From an uncultured Acetatifactor sp. (GTDB lineage Bacteria; Bacillota; Clostridia; Lachnospirales; Lachnospiraceae): a DNA stretch of 64,000 nt. Of this stretch, positions 28,704 to 38,050 are shown piece by piece. The notes below the pieces were generated by a model that saw nothing but the letters and a program-made list of their open reading frames with translations, had not been told where the DNA came from and made no database searches. Position numbers and translations under genes: made by a program. The number at the start of each line of letters is the position of its first letter. The stretch's first letter is position 1. The stretch lies in assembly GCA_947589075.1 (NCBI GenBank), contig CANQBS010000001.1, positions 1-64,000 of the forward strand. The letters are read 5' to 3'.

Positions 28704-28841
28704 ATGGAAATCACGACGGGGTTCATTATGCTGACAGCAGGAATCGGTGGGGCGGTTTTATGCCTTATATTGCTGTTGATCACAATACCTATTTTTAAAA
28801 AGCAGAGAAGGAGACTGCTGGAGCGTTTGCAGGACATGTAG
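28704..28841 (+). CDS. Small single-pass membrane protein
   Basis: 45 aa: a short N-terminus, one long hydrophobic helix (FIMLTAGIGGAVLCLILLLI) and a basic C-terminus (KKQRRRLLERLQDM), which should place the tail in the cytoplasm. AGGAGGTGG seven bases ahead of the ATG is a very strong ribosome binding site, so I consider it real despite its size. It lies 52 bp after the kinase gene and 47 bp before a transglutaminase-like gene. A regulator or assembly partner of the kinase is possible but unproved. Confidence 0.7.
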   Translation: MEITTGFIMLTAGIGGAVLCLILLLITIPIFKKQRRRLLERLQDM

Positions 28842-28888
28842 GAAAGATAAATAAAAATATGCAGCTCTGAGCGCAGGGAATAAAACGG

Positions 28889-29767
28889 ATGAGGCATAAG
28901 AAGTTTAACAAACGCAAACAAAGGGCGAGACAGATCAGGTTTTTCTGCAAAATGATAACAATAACAGCCTTGCTCTTTATCCTGGTTATGGTCTGTTATG
29001 CAGCGAGTTATCTGATTGATTGCAAAAGAAAAGTCAATCCTGAGCTTATGGAAACGCAGGAGGAATTGAGGGAATCTGATAGCCTCTTTGAAGAAAACAA
29101 ATCACTTTCCGGGGCATTGGAGGATGAGGGAATGTTGATTGGCTCTGCGGAAAAGGCATCCGGTTCACAGGAAGAAGTATCTGAATCACAGGAGGAAGTA
29201 TCCAATCCGCAGGAAACGGCGTCATCAAACGATGTTCAGCAGGAAGAGGAACCTGACGTTCCCGAGAGTGAATCCCGTGTGCGTGAAATGGTAAATGATT
29301 TGTCTTTAAATCCCCAACCCCCAAATGATCAGGCTCTAAAAGTTCTGTTAGAACAGCTCATGCCCCAGATTACGGTCGACTGCGCCGATACCTATGAACG
29401 GGTGAAAGCCTGTTATGATTATCTGATAGAGAACTGCAGGTATTCTACGACGGTAAAATATGATTATGCACATGACGCTTATCTTTTGCTGACGGAGTTT
29501 CATGGAAGCTGCACCTATTATGTCGCAGCGTTGCACTATATGCTGCTCTATATTGGAGTTGATAATTCTATTGCCAGTGGATACCGTTATCCGCATCCGG
29601 AAACCAGTGATAAGACATCCTTTCACCGCTGGATTGAAATTTCCCTTGATGGAACGGAATATGTGTTGGATCCCCAATGGGAGGACACCCTTGCCGGAGA
29701 CGGAGAAATCTTATATGAAAGATTTTTCTATACGCATGAGGAATTAAGTCTCTTCTATGCGTTTTAG
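28889..29767 (+). CDS. Membrane-anchored transglutaminase-like protein
   Basis: 292 aa. A basic N-terminus and one membrane helix (about residues 25-48) precede an acidic, Ser/Glu-rich linker with repeats of SQEEVS. The C-terminal transglutaminase-like domain has Cys about 208 in GSCTYYVAA, His about 246 in SFHRWIEI and Asp in YVLDPQWED. The catalytic domain should face outside. It lacks the Ig-like repeats found in the paralogues at 17998 and 35564. The substrate is unknown. Confidence 0.78.
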   Translation: MRHKKFNKRKQRARQIRFFCKMITITALLFILVMVCYAASYLIDCKRKVNPELMETQEELRESDSLFEENKSLSGALEDEGMLIGSAEKASGSQEEVSESQEEVSNPQETASSNDVQQEEEPDVPESESRVREMVNDLSLNPQPPNDQALKVLLEQLMPQITVDCADTYERVKACYDYLIENCRYSTTVKYDYAHDAYLLLTEFHGSCTYYVAALHYMLLYIGVDNSIASGYRYPHPETSDKTSFHRWIEISLDGTEYVLDPQWEDTLAGDGEILYERFFYTHEELSLFYAF

Positions 29768-29830
29768 AAAATACCGATAGGAAATGTCGGTAAAATATGA
29801 GGATACTCAAATGACAGGAGGAATGCCAAA

Positions 29831-31513
29831 GTGGAAGAAATGAAGGAAAAGCAGGAAACAAAGGAAGTAGAAGAACAGAAGATTGAGGAAATGACCCAGG
29901 CAAGAGGAGATTCTCAAGTAAAGGATGGATCTCAAGCGGAGGAAGCGCAGAAGACACAGGAAACACAGGGAGATTTTAAGAAGGAAAAAGACAGGGGTTC
30001 GGGTCTGGCAGGCAAAATGAAAAAAATGGGCACAATGGGTTGGATCATTACGGCGATTGTGCTGGTTGCCGCAGCGGTCGCAATAGGGGTTCTGGTCTAC
30101 ATCAATAGCCCCTCTTACAAAGCACATCAGGCATTAAAGGAAGGCGAGCGCTACCTGGAGGACATGGATTATGACAGGGCTGTTGCGTCATTTATGGATG
30201 CATTGCGGATAGACCCGGATAATACTGAGGTCGCAGAGACGATTTACAGATATCTGGAGGATATGCTCGTAACCGCGCGAAGTAATGGAGAGGCAGGCAA
30301 TTATAGCGAAGAGAGGGAAATAGCTGTTTCTGTGCTGGATTTTGATGTCTCAAAGGAACAGGGAGGCGTTTCGCTTGCGGATGCACTGCCAGAGGGAACA
30401 GATAGCGGACAGCTCTTTGACCGTGCCAGGGATTTGGTCAGGGATGCGGATAAGCAGGAGCTGTTAGTACAGGCGGACCAGGAGTTCGAGAACAGAAATT
30501 ATGAAGATGCAAAGGGAAAGTATGAGGAGGCACTGGAAAAGGGGGCTGATGAATCTGAGGTAGAGCCCAGGCTGTCCTTGTGCGAGATATATGGAAAGAT
30601 TCTCGATCTTTGCGACGCGGAAGACTGGGAGGGATTGGCCAGGTATATGGATTCTGAGGAATTTGATGCTGCTGCAGATTATATGGAGGTGGAGAATCCC
30701 CAGTATGTTTCAAGGGATGATTTGTTTCTTGAGATTGGTGAGAGAGATGGAAGTTATTATGTAATGACAGAAGATAACGTCGGCGGAAAAGGGGATCCAG
30801 TGACCGGAACAGGCGTGGTGTCGTCTGCAAATACCTATGCGGTATATACAGGAGAATGGGCGTATAGCGAACCGAACGGAAACGGCAAGCTGCTTGTCTG
30901 GTATAAGAATGAAAGCATGGAAGAGGCTGACTCCTACGCAGGAACTTTCCAAAACGGTGTAGTGAATGGCAGTGCTGTTTTAGGTACTGCTGTGGATGAG
31001 ACGGCTGCCGCTTTGGAACTTACAGTGGATAATGGTGCCATTAATCTCTTTAAAGTAGATGAGGATGGGAATCAGTGGCTTTGCGGTGAGCAGAATGGCG
31101 GAATCTATATTATTGTCAATGTGAAGGAAGAAAACAACAGAGTTATCGATTATGTGGCAGGCGTGCCGGGATTTGGGGGAAGCGACGTTAAAGTGACGGT
31201 GGAATACCTGGTTATTGATAAGGAGCCGCCTGCGCTCAGCTGTAGCCTGGAAACTGGACATTGGTATGAGGATATTACGTTTGGAAAAGGAATCACTGCA
31301 CTTGATAATGTGGACGGCGATATCACAGATCAAATTACATATGTAAAGGAACAGACGAAAGATTCACGTGGATATCGGACTTCCTGGGAATGTGGTTATA
31401 AGGTGGTATACAGTGCAACGGATGCAGCGGGCAATACAGGGACACTTACTGTGTTGTATGATTATGAGGAGGATTGCGGTTTTGATATGTATAGGGTGGT
31501 AAAAGTTGAATGA
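29831..31513 (+). CDS. Membrane protein with TPR, MORN-like and DUF5011-type domains
   Basis: 560 aa. A 65-residue Glu/Lys-rich cytoplasmic tail leads to one membrane helix (IITAIVLVAAAVAIGVLVYI), then a TPR-like region with the shared signature YLEDMDYDRAVASFMDALRID. Next come a MORN-like stretch (YTGEWAYSEPNGNGKLLVW) and a C-terminal DUF5011-type beta-sandwich (DKEPPAL...YSATDAAGNTG). The start is a GTG placed nine bases after AGGAGG. Its stop overlaps the next gene's start region. It combines domains spread over the neighbouring proteins and may be a scaffold. Confidence 0.75.
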   Translation: MEEMKEKQETKEVEEQKIEEMTQARGDSQVKDGSQAEEAQKTQETQGDFKKEKDRGSGLAGKMKKMGTMGWIITAIVLVAAAVAIGVLVYINSPSYKAHQALKEGERYLEDMDYDRAVASFMDALRIDPDNTEVAETIYRYLEDMLVTARSNGEAGNYSEEREIAVSVLDFDVSKEQGGVSLADALPEGTDSGQLFDRARDLVRDADKQELLVQADQEFENRNYEDAKGKYEEALEKGADESEVEPRLSLCEIYGKILDLCDAEDWEGLARYMDSEEFDAAADYMEVENPQYVSRDDLFLEIGERDGSYYVMTEDNVGGKGDPVTGTGVVSSANTYAVYTGEWAYSEPNGNGKLLVWYKNESMEEADSYAGTFQNGVVNGSAVLGTAVDETAAALELTVDNGAINLFKVDEDGNQWLCGEQNGGIYIIVNVKEENNRVIDYVAGVPGFGGSDVKVTVEYLVIDKEPPALSCSLETGHWYEDITFGKGITALDNVDGDITDQITYVKEQTKDSRGYRTSWECGYKVVYSATDAAGNTGTLTVLYDYEEDCGFDMYRVVKVE

Positions 31514-32687
31514 ACAGATGTCATTTTATAAACATATGCTGAAAATAATCAAACCTGTTCAGCTGATTTGGCTGGTGAGCCTGCTGGTGTTGGCAGGCTG
31601 CACCGACCAGAAAAACCATACGGAGGCGGAACAGGAAAAAAAGGTGGAAGAAATTTCCTCATCACAGGGGCAGGAAGAAAATGCAGCGGAATTTTCCCTG
31701 CCCCGTAATTTTGCTGCTTATATTTTCCCTGAATTGGTCTGGGAAATGGGAGGTGAGTTAACACCACAGGATTTTCTGGATATGGAGACACTGGAGAAGG
31801 AATCGCTGCTTTCTGAGGAGGCTTTGCAGTCCATTTCCTTTTTTGAAGCCCCCGAAGAAGTTCAGCTCCAAACAGCAGGAACCTATGAGGTCTGGCTTAC
31901 GGACGGAACATCGAAGTGGTTGGCACATCTGACTGTACAGGATACACAGCCGCCGATAATAACGGTTCCGGAAACTTTGGAATACCCTGTAGGGGAACCC
32001 ATTCTATATAAAAAAGGGGTGTCCGTTATGGATAACAGCGGGGAAGTACTGGAAGTGACGGTGGATACCCATGCGGTATTTCCTAATATTCCCGGTCAGT
32101 ATCCGGTTTACTATTCCGCGACGGACAGCTCGTATAATACGGGAAGAGCGGAGAGCATGATCACTATTTTGGAAGAACATAAGCCTACGCAACAGGAGGT
32201 AGAAACGCTTGCAAGGGATTTGCTGGCATCTATCGTGACAGAGGACATGGAACCGTTGCAGAAGGCGTGGGCGATTTATGAATGGTGTTATTCCAATATC
32301 CGAAACGCTGCTGATGCGGTGAAGGATGATATGTTGCAGGCGGTCTATGACGGCCTGCACTATAAGGTAGGGGACTGTTACACCTATTTTGCCACCAGTT
32401 CCTATCTTTTAAGCATCTGCGGGATAGAGAACCTGGCAGTCAGCCGCAAGTCAGAGAACTCAACCCATTATTGGAGCCTGGTCAATATGGATGGAGGATG
32501 GTATCATTTTGACTGTTCGCACCAGCTGGAGCGTTATCAATGTTTTATGCAGACGGATGCTCAGGTGCAGGAGTACAGCCAAAAGGTCAGAGGTCAGGAT
32601 GGATATTATCAGTTTGATCAGGAGGATATGCCGGAGCGCGCAACAGAGATTATATATTCTGGAGAAAGGGAAAAGATAGGATATTGA
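31506..32687 (+). CDS. Transglutaminase-like lipoprotein with Ig-like domain
   Basis: 393 aa. A lipoprotein signal (LLVLAGCTD) is followed by an acidic linker, a DUF5011-type repeat (VQDTQPPIITVP...YSATDSSYNTG) and a transglutaminase-like domain with Cys about 291 in GDCYTYFA, His about 321 in THYWSLVN and Asp in WYHFDCSHQ. It should be anchored at the outer face of the membrane. The TTG start at 31506 overlaps the previous stop and has AGGGTGG upstream; the ATG at 31518 is an alternative. The end of the protein has no homologous tail in the other copies. Confidence 0.78.
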   Translation: MNEQMSFYKHMLKIIKPVQLIWLVSLLVLAGCTDQKNHTEAEQEKKVEEISSSQGQEENAAEFSLPRNFAAYIFPELVWEMGGELTPQDFLDMETLEKESLLSEEALQSISFFEAPEEVQLQTAGTYEVWLTDGTSKWLAHLTVQDTQPPIITVPETLEYPVGEPILYKKGVSVMDNSGEVLEVTVDTHAVFPNIPGQYPVYYSATDSSYNTGRAESMITILEEHKPTQQEVETLARDLLASIVTEDMEPLQKAWAIYEWCYSNIRNAADAVKDDMLQAVYDGLHYKVGDCYTYFATSSYLLSICGIENLAVSRKSENSTHYWSLVNMDGGWYHFDCSHQLERYQCFMQTDAQVQEYSQKVRGQDGYYQFDQEDMPERATEIIYSGEREKIGY

Positions 32688-32708
32688 GTCGATGATGGGA
32701 GAAAAACT

Positions 32709-33395
32709 ATGAAGAAGGTTACGTCGAAGAAAACGATATTGATTATAGCTGGGATCTCGGTATTTATTGGGACACTGGTCCTGGTGATGATCGTCTTTGG
32801 GGGAGATTCCAAGGCGAAGGCGCTGGAAAAAGCGCTTGATCTTGGGGACAGATACCTGAATGAGATGGACTACGAGAAAGCGCTTGCCGCCTACCAGGAT
32901 GCCATAAAAATAGATTCAAAGTGCGAGCTCGCCTATCTGGGAGCAGCAGATGCTTACATAGGACTTGGGGATTATGAAGGCGCCTTGGAGATTTTGGCAA
33001 GCGGTTATGAAGCTGTGCAGTCGGAAGTCCTTGCCGCAAGGCGGGATGAGGTAGAGGCGGAGTGCCTGGAGAAGGTCGGGCAGAACGAAGAACAGGGAGC
33101 AGAAGGTACATGGAATCAGACACCGTCCTCGAGCCAGGCATCTGCAGAGACGGAAGAAAGCGGGAATCAGGACGAAGAACCTGTAAGGCCGCAGTTTATA
33201 CCCTGGGTGGAAGCCAGCCCGAAAGATCATGTGATGGACTGGCAGGATGAGAAGCTGGAAGCTGCCATGAGGGAGATCACAGGCATTACGGATCGGGATA
33301 TCATGTTGAGTGATGTGTGGGAGCTGAAGGAATTATAGCTTACTGGAAAGGAAATTGTGAATATAAATGCACTGGGGAATTGAAGAATTTAACAT
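32709..33395 (+). pseudogene. Truncated copy of the TPR/LRR gene
   Basis: The first 630 bases (to a TAG at 33336-33338) encode 209 aa closely matching the N-terminus of the protein at 16250: membrane helix, TPR signature GDRYLNEMDYEKALAAYQ, linker and DIMLSDVWELKEL. After the stop, recognisable sequence continues (GKEIVNINALG, then a frameshift, then ELKNLTYL) to about 33395. There unrelated sequence begins. All leucine-rich repeats are lost. The shortened protein may still be made, since its start and ribosome binding site look intact. Confidence 0.8.
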
Positions 33396-33415
33396 ATTTG
33401 CCGTCGATGAATTTA

Positions 33416-33444
33416 TTGCCCGAACCCGAAAAGTATGGTATACT
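33416..33444 (+). promoter_or_regulatory. Promoter of the GT-C-like gene
   Basis: TTGCCC at 33416-33421 and TATACT at 33439-33444 with a 17-bp spacer, starting 21 bases after the end of the truncated TPR/LRR copy. Confidence 0.65.
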
Positions 33445-33525
33445 TTGTGAATCATGAAGAAGAGAATCTGACGAATTCATGTTCATGACGAGTTTATGTT
33501 CAGTTTTCTCGAAGGAGAAACAGGG

Positions 33526-35106
33526 ATGGAAAAGGTAACAAAAAGCATCTGTAGTCTGGCGTCCTGCCTGGTTCGGTATCTGAGTCTGATCTTGGCGGGG
33601 ATTCTTCTGATATGCGGCTATCTGTTCACGTGTTATTCGGAAGACATGGGCAGTCAGCTGGTGCTGACAAAATGGGATTTTCTTCCTGCCAGCCTGCTTG
33701 GGCTGGGAGTGTGGTTCTTCATTGCCTGGCTGCTATATCACTGGACGATGCAGAAACCGAAGAAAAGGCAAAAGCTTCTTTTGCTTGCGGTGATGTGCTG
33801 GTATACGCTGTGCGGTTTATTGCTGGTTCTGTTCGGGCGGACCTGTCCCGCTGCGGATGCGGCTTCTGTGTATCAGATCGCGGAAGCCCTTGCCGGCGGC
33901 GATACCGGCGTGATTCACCCTACCGCCTCCTACCTCTCCTATTATCCCCAACAGGTTGGTCTGGTTGCCTATGAAGAGATCCTGATCCGGTTATGGAATC
34001 TGCTCCCCATCGATATGCCTGCCTATCATGCCATGAAATGCGCCAACATTCTGTGGGTGTGCCTGCTGATCTATTCTCAATACAAGGCTGTGTGCCTTTT
34101 GTTTCGAAGGGACAGCGCGGGCACGGCCTATTTGCTCCTCATGTTCTGCAACCTTCCCCTGGTGATGTATACGTCTTTTCTTTATGGGGAGGTTCCTTCT
34201 TTTGCCGCCTTTTCCGCAGGGCTTTACCATCTCCTGAAGTTTTTGGAAAAAACAGACGGGCAGGATTCTTCTGCTTTCCCGCTGCCATCTTTTCTTTGCA
34301 GCCTGTTCTTTTTTACGGTCAGCGTGTTCCTGCGCAAAAATACGCTGATCCTGATGATCGCTGTGTTCCTGGCGGTCTTTTTGGAGGCTCTTCGCCGCAG
34401 GCGTCCGGTTCTGCTGGGATCGGCAGTCTGTTATCTGCTGGCGGGCTGTCTGGTTCTTCCTGCCGTTACCACTTATTATGAACACCGGGCAGATAATAAG
34501 CTGAGTTCCGGCGTTACCGCCCTGTCCTACCTGGCCATGGGGATGCAGGAATCTTCCCGGGGGAATGGCTGGTATAACGGCTTCAATTTCAATACCTACT
34601 CTGAAAGCGGCATGAATTCTGAACTGGCCAATGAAATCAGCAGAGAGGCAATATCGGAGAGAATGGCTTATTTTCGGCAGCATCCCCTGGAAGCCTTTTC
34701 CTTTTACAGCGGAAAGTTTCTCTCTCAGTGGGCGGACGGCACCTATGCTTCGAGACAGGCGACGCTTGCCACCTTTGGGGGGCGCAGCGCCTTTTTCCAG
34801 AGCTTATATGAGGGGAGTTACAGCAGATACTACATCGGTTTCTGCAATTTTACACAAAACGCCCTTTATCTGGGAGCCTTCCTGTTCTGTCTCGTGGCGT
34901 TTCGCGGGAAAAGCACTTTTCCCTGTCCGGATCTGGTCCTCTATCTGTGTATGATCGGAGTGATCGGGGGCTTTCTGTTTCATATGCTCTGGGAGGCCAA
35001 TTCCCGTTATATTCTTCCCTATGGTCTTCTCCTGCTGCCCTATGCGGCTTACGGAACGGGTCTGGTCAGCGAGTTCCTGGAGAAGGCACGTCCCCGGAAG
35101 GGTTAG
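33526..35106 (+). CDS. Polytopic membrane protein, probable GT-C-type glycosyltransferase
   Basis: 526 aa with roughly ten to twelve membrane helices. A conserved-looking Asp lies in the first large loop (CPAADAASVYQIAE), and the late block LWEANSRYILPY resembles the C-terminal part of polyprenyl-phosphate-dependent mannosyltransferases (PMT/ArnT-like, GT39 and relatives). Such enzymes transfer a sugar from a lipid carrier outside the membrane. The ATG at 33526 is chosen because AAGGAG lies eight bases upstream; the earlier ATG at 33496 has no such site. The acceptor is unknown. It precedes the second dlt-like cluster but has its own promoter. Confidence 0.65.
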   Translation: MEKVTKSICSLASCLVRYLSLILAGILLICGYLFTCYSEDMGSQLVLTKWDFLPASLLGLGVWFFIAWLLYHWTMQKPKKRQKLLLLAVMCWYTLCGLLLVLFGRTCPAADAASVYQIAEALAGGDTGVIHPTASYLSYYPQQVGLVAYEEILIRLWNLLPIDMPAYHAMKCANILWVCLLIYSQYKAVCLLFRRDSAGTAYLLLMFCNLPLVMYTSFLYGEVPSFAAFSAGLYHLLKFLEKTDGQDSSAFPLPSFLCSLFFFTVSVFLRKNTLILMIAVFLAVFLEALRRRRPVLLGSAVCYLLAGCLVLPAVTTYYEHRADNKLSSGVTALSYLAMGMQESSRGNGWYNGFNFNTYSESGMNSELANEISREAISERMAYFRQHPLEAFSFYSGKFLSQWADGTYASRQATLATFGGRSAFFQSLYEGSYSRYYIGFCNFTQNALYLGAFLFCLVAFRGKSTFPCPDLVLYLCMIGVIGGFLFHMLWEANSRYILPYGLLLLPYAAYGTGLVSEFLEKARPRKG

Positions 35107-35151
35107 GGATTTTTGGGGACTGCTACATACATCCCTAATATAAACCTGTTT
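35103..35151 (+). terminator. Possible terminator after the GT-C-like gene
   Basis: An 8-bp stem TTAGGGAT (35103-35110, containing the stop codon) with ATCCCTAA (35131-35138), followed after ten bases by T5. The distance to the T-run makes it weak. The remaining bases up to 35430 are AT-rich and hold nothing that I can support as a gene. Confidence 0.35.
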
Positions 35152-35435
35152 TTGTACTTCCTCATTTTGTCCTCCATTCCAGAGCGTTACAACCTATCAT
35201 CCGGATTCGGTAAAGAAATTCTAGCATTCCTGTTTATAAAAGTCAATCACGTCCGGAGTATCCGTCCTATTATGTATTTAGAAAAAGTGAATTCAAAAGT
35301 AAAAAATATATTTTATATTATCAATCATTAGAAGTAGATTATCTTAACATTATTAAAAAAGATGCTACTTTGATACAATCTCACTATAATATTCTATCTT
35401 AATAATTTGCGTATAATTTGCTGCGCGATATAAAG

Positions 35436-35464
35436 TTGACTATTGTGAACGAATGGTGTATGAT
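35436..35464 (+). promoter_or_regulatory. Promoter of dlt-like cluster B
   Basis: TTGACT at 35436-35441 and TATGAT at 35459-35464 with a 17-bp spacer. The leader carries AAGGAGGAG (35526) ahead of a six-codon ORF (ATG 35547) whose stop overlaps the ATG at 35564. The first gene may therefore be translated by coupling to a tiny leader. Confidence 0.75.
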
Positions 35465-35563
35465 GTTTGGGAAAATGTGATCGCCTGTCGGAAAAGGTGT
35501 CAGCTTTATTTCGTTTCCAGATCTTAAGGAGGAGCATATTTCTGATATGCAGATAAAGGCAGA

Positions 35564-37189
35564 ATGAAGAGAAGAAGGCGCAGAAGGCGGAGAAACAAAA
35601 GATTGTCCAGGATCCTGGTCCTGTATCTGCTGTTGATACTGGTGGGCGGTATCGGGGGATGGCTTTTTATCGATGGCCTTGCTTATAAAACCTGCCGCGT
35701 GGAGGCGGGCGGAACTGTGACCGCATCGGATTTTATCAAAAGCGGCGATGAGGAGGCATATTTTACCCAGGACAGCGCTCCTTTTGACACTTCTGTGCCG
35801 GGAGAATACCCAGTTAAGGTCAGAAGCGGTTATTTTACTCATAAAGCTACCCTGATCGTTCAGGATACGATCCCTCCCAAGGCAGTCCCCAGGACTGCGC
35901 GGATCGCCATAGGCGCCGCCTGTGATCCCCGGGAACTGGTAACGGATATTGAGGATGCCACCCAGGTCAGCGTATATTTTGAAAGCAAGCCGGATTACAG
36001 CATTCGGGGAAGCCAGACAGTCAAGGTCCTTCTTGTAGATGCAGAAGGAAATTGTACCAGTGTGAAATCGGAACTCATTATTTCTCAGGTGGTGGGAGAT
36101 CTTTATAGAGAAGTGGGAAGCCCTCTGCCGGGGCTTTCGGATTTTGTGGTGGAGGCGCAGACAAGCAGCTTCCAGACGGATATTTCCGCCATTGATATGA
36201 ATAAAATAGGGGACTATGAGGTGAATATACTGGCGGACGGCTATGAAGGCACTGCCATGCTTCATGTGGTGGATACCACGCCTCCCACAGGTCAGGCCGT
36301 TAATGTCAGCGGATATCTGCTGGCGCCCCATAGCCCCGAGGAATTTGTGACAAATGTGTCTGACGCCACTCAGGTGAGCTTTTCCTGGCAGCAGGAGCCG
36401 GATCTGACGAAGGAAGGCACCCAGGATGTGAGAATCGTCCTTACAGATGAAGGCGGGAATGAAACGGCGATTACGGCGCAGCTCACTCTGAAGGAGGATA
36501 CTGAGCCTCCCGTCATCACAGGCACCCGGGATATTGAGATCCTGACGGGAGAGGGCATTTCCTACAGGAGAGGCGTGGAGGTGACGGATAACTGTCCGGA
36601 AGGTCTGGAGCTGACAGTGGACAGCAGCAATGTGAATTCCGATGTGGAAGGGGTCTACGAGGCGGTCTACCAGGCGAAGGATCTGGCGGGGAACACCGCT
36701 ACGGCCAGGATCACTGTAACGGTCCATGCCAGAAAGTATTCCGAGGAAGAGATCAATAAGCTGGCGGATGCGGTTCTGGAGGATATCTTCAAACCGGACA
36801 TGACCCTGTTGGATAAGGTGGAGGCTATTTATAACTATAATCTTACGCATATTTCCTATATCAGTCATTCGGATAAGGGTGACTGGACCCAGGCCGCTTA
36901 TGAAGGGCTGGTGAACCACGCGGGAGACTGCTTCGTCTATGCCAGCACCGCAAAGGTGCTTCTTACCAGGGCGGGCATCACCAATATGGACATTGCCAAG
37001 ATCCCGGCTGAAACCTCCCATTACTGGAACCTGGTGGATATCGGGGATGGCTGGTATCATCTGGATACCACGCCCAGGAAGGATCATCCCAGGATCTTCA
37101 TGTGGACGGACGAACAGCTGATGGACTATTCCGAGAAGCACAAGAAGTCTCATAATTATGACCATTCCCTGTATCCGGAAGTGAACTGA
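35564..37189 (+). CDS. Membrane-anchored transglutaminase-like protein with Ig-like repeats (cluster B)
   Basis: 541 aa. A very basic N-terminus (RRRRRRRNKR) and a membrane helix precede several DUF5011/HYR-type repeats (VQDTIPPKAV, VVDTTPPTGQ, DTEPPVITGT) and a transglutaminase-like domain with Cys about 456 in GDCFVYAS, His about 486 in SHYWNLVD and Asp in WYHLDTTP. It is the longer relative of the protein at 17998, sharing LLTRAGI(T/P)NMDI near the active site. It leads cluster B. Proteolysis, cross-linking or amide transfer at the surface are all possible. Confidence 0.82.
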   Translation: MKRRRRRRRRNKRLSRILVLYLLLILVGGIGGWLFIDGLAYKTCRVEAGGTVTASDFIKSGDEEAYFTQDSAPFDTSVPGEYPVKVRSGYFTHKATLIVQDTIPPKAVPRTARIAIGAACDPRELVTDIEDATQVSVYFESKPDYSIRGSQTVKVLLVDAEGNCTSVKSELIISQVVGDLYREVGSPLPGLSDFVVEAQTSSFQTDISAIDMNKIGDYEVNILADGYEGTAMLHVVDTTPPTGQAVNVSGYLLAPHSPEEFVTNVSDATQVSFSWQQEPDLTKEGTQDVRIVLTDEGGNETAITAQLTLKEDTEPPVITGTRDIEILTGEGISYRRGVEVTDNCPEGLELTVDSSNVNSDVEGVYEAVYQAKDLAGNTATARITVTVHARKYSEEEINKLADAVLEDIFKPDMTLLDKVEAIYNYNLTHISYISHSDKGDWTQAAYEGLVNHAGDCFVYASTAKVLLTRAGITNMDIAKIPAETSHYWNLVDIGDGWYHLDTTPRKDHPRIFMWTDEQLMDYSEKHKKSHNYDHSLYPEVN

Positions 37190-37214
37190 CGTGAGGGAAG
37201 GGGGGAAGAACCGT

Positions 37215-38036
37215 ATGAAGGGCGAGAGAACGGGTGAGAATAGAGAAAAAACAGGCGAGAATATAGAAAAAACAGGCGAAAACAGGAAAATTCTGGGCGT
37301 TATAGGAGGTCTGGGACCCATGGCCACCGCGTATTTTCTGCAGCTTGTGACCCAGATGAGCGATGCGGTCACGGATCAGGAGCATATCGAGGTGCTGATC
37401 CATAGCAAGCCCCAGATCCCGGACCGGACCCGTTTTATCCTGGGCAAAAGTACCGAGAGTCCCTTGCCCGATATGCTGAAGGTCGGCAGGCAGCTGACAG
37501 GCCTTGGAGCCCAGGTTCTGGCGATTCCCTGCATCACAGCTCATTTTTTCCAGGGCGTTTTGGAAAAAGAGATTGGGGTTCCGGTGATCAACGCCATCGT
37601 GGAGACTGCGGAGTATCTGCGGCAGGAGGGAATTGTCCGGGCAGGGCTTATGGCTACAGACGGAACGGTCCAGAGCAGATTGTTTCAGGATACCTTTGCC
37701 CCCTACGGGATAGAAGTGGTCACGCCGGATGAAGAGAATCAGGCGAAGGTCATGCACCTGATCTACCGGAACGTCAAGGCGGGGGTAAAGCCGGAAATGG
37801 AGCTTTTAAGTCAGGTGAGAAAGCAGCTGTCCCATGAGGGAGCCCAGGTGCTATTGCTGGCCTGCACGGAGCTTTCCGTGATCAAAAGGGATTTCGCCCT
37901 GGAGCCGGAATACTTGGACGTGCTGGAGGTGCTTGCCAGGAAAGCGGTGCTGGAGTGCGGAACCCTCAAGGAGGAGTACAGAAGGCTGCTTCCTGAGCCG
38001 GGTTTAGCAGGGAAGAAAATAGAGAGTAAGGGATAA
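37215..38036 (+). CDS. Aspartate/glutamate racemase family protein (cluster B)
   Basis: 273 aa. The fold begins at KILGVIGGLGPMATAYF. The two catalytic Cys are in PCITAHFF and LACTELSV, the pattern of the Asp/Glu racemase family. It would interconvert the L- and D-forms of an acidic amino acid, or a related one, without a cofactor. About 22 extra N-terminal residues are a repeat of TGENxEK. The ATG at 37215 follows GAAGGGGGG; a GTG at 37191 is less likely. It lies directly upstream of the adenylating ligase, which suggests that it supplies a D-amino acid to it. Confidence 0.8.
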   Translation: MKGERTGENREKTGENIEKTGENRKILGVIGGLGPMATAYFLQLVTQMSDAVTDQEHIEVLIHSKPQIPDRTRFILGKSTESPLPDMLKVGRQLTGLGAQVLAIPCITAHFFQGVLEKEIGVPVINAIVETAEYLRQEGIVRAGLMATDGTVQSRLFQDTFAPYGIEVVTPDEENQAKVMHLIYRNVKAGVKPEMELLSQVRKQLSHEGAQVLLLACTELSVIKRDFALEPEYLDVLEVLARKAVLECGTLKEEYRRLLPEPGLAGKKIESKG

Positions 38037-38050
38037 GGAATACACGGATC

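Noticed and set aside
35113-35331. Possible 72-aa gene in the gap before cluster B
   Set aside because: It has no ribosome binding site and no family resemblance, and it starts within the hairpin after the previous gene.
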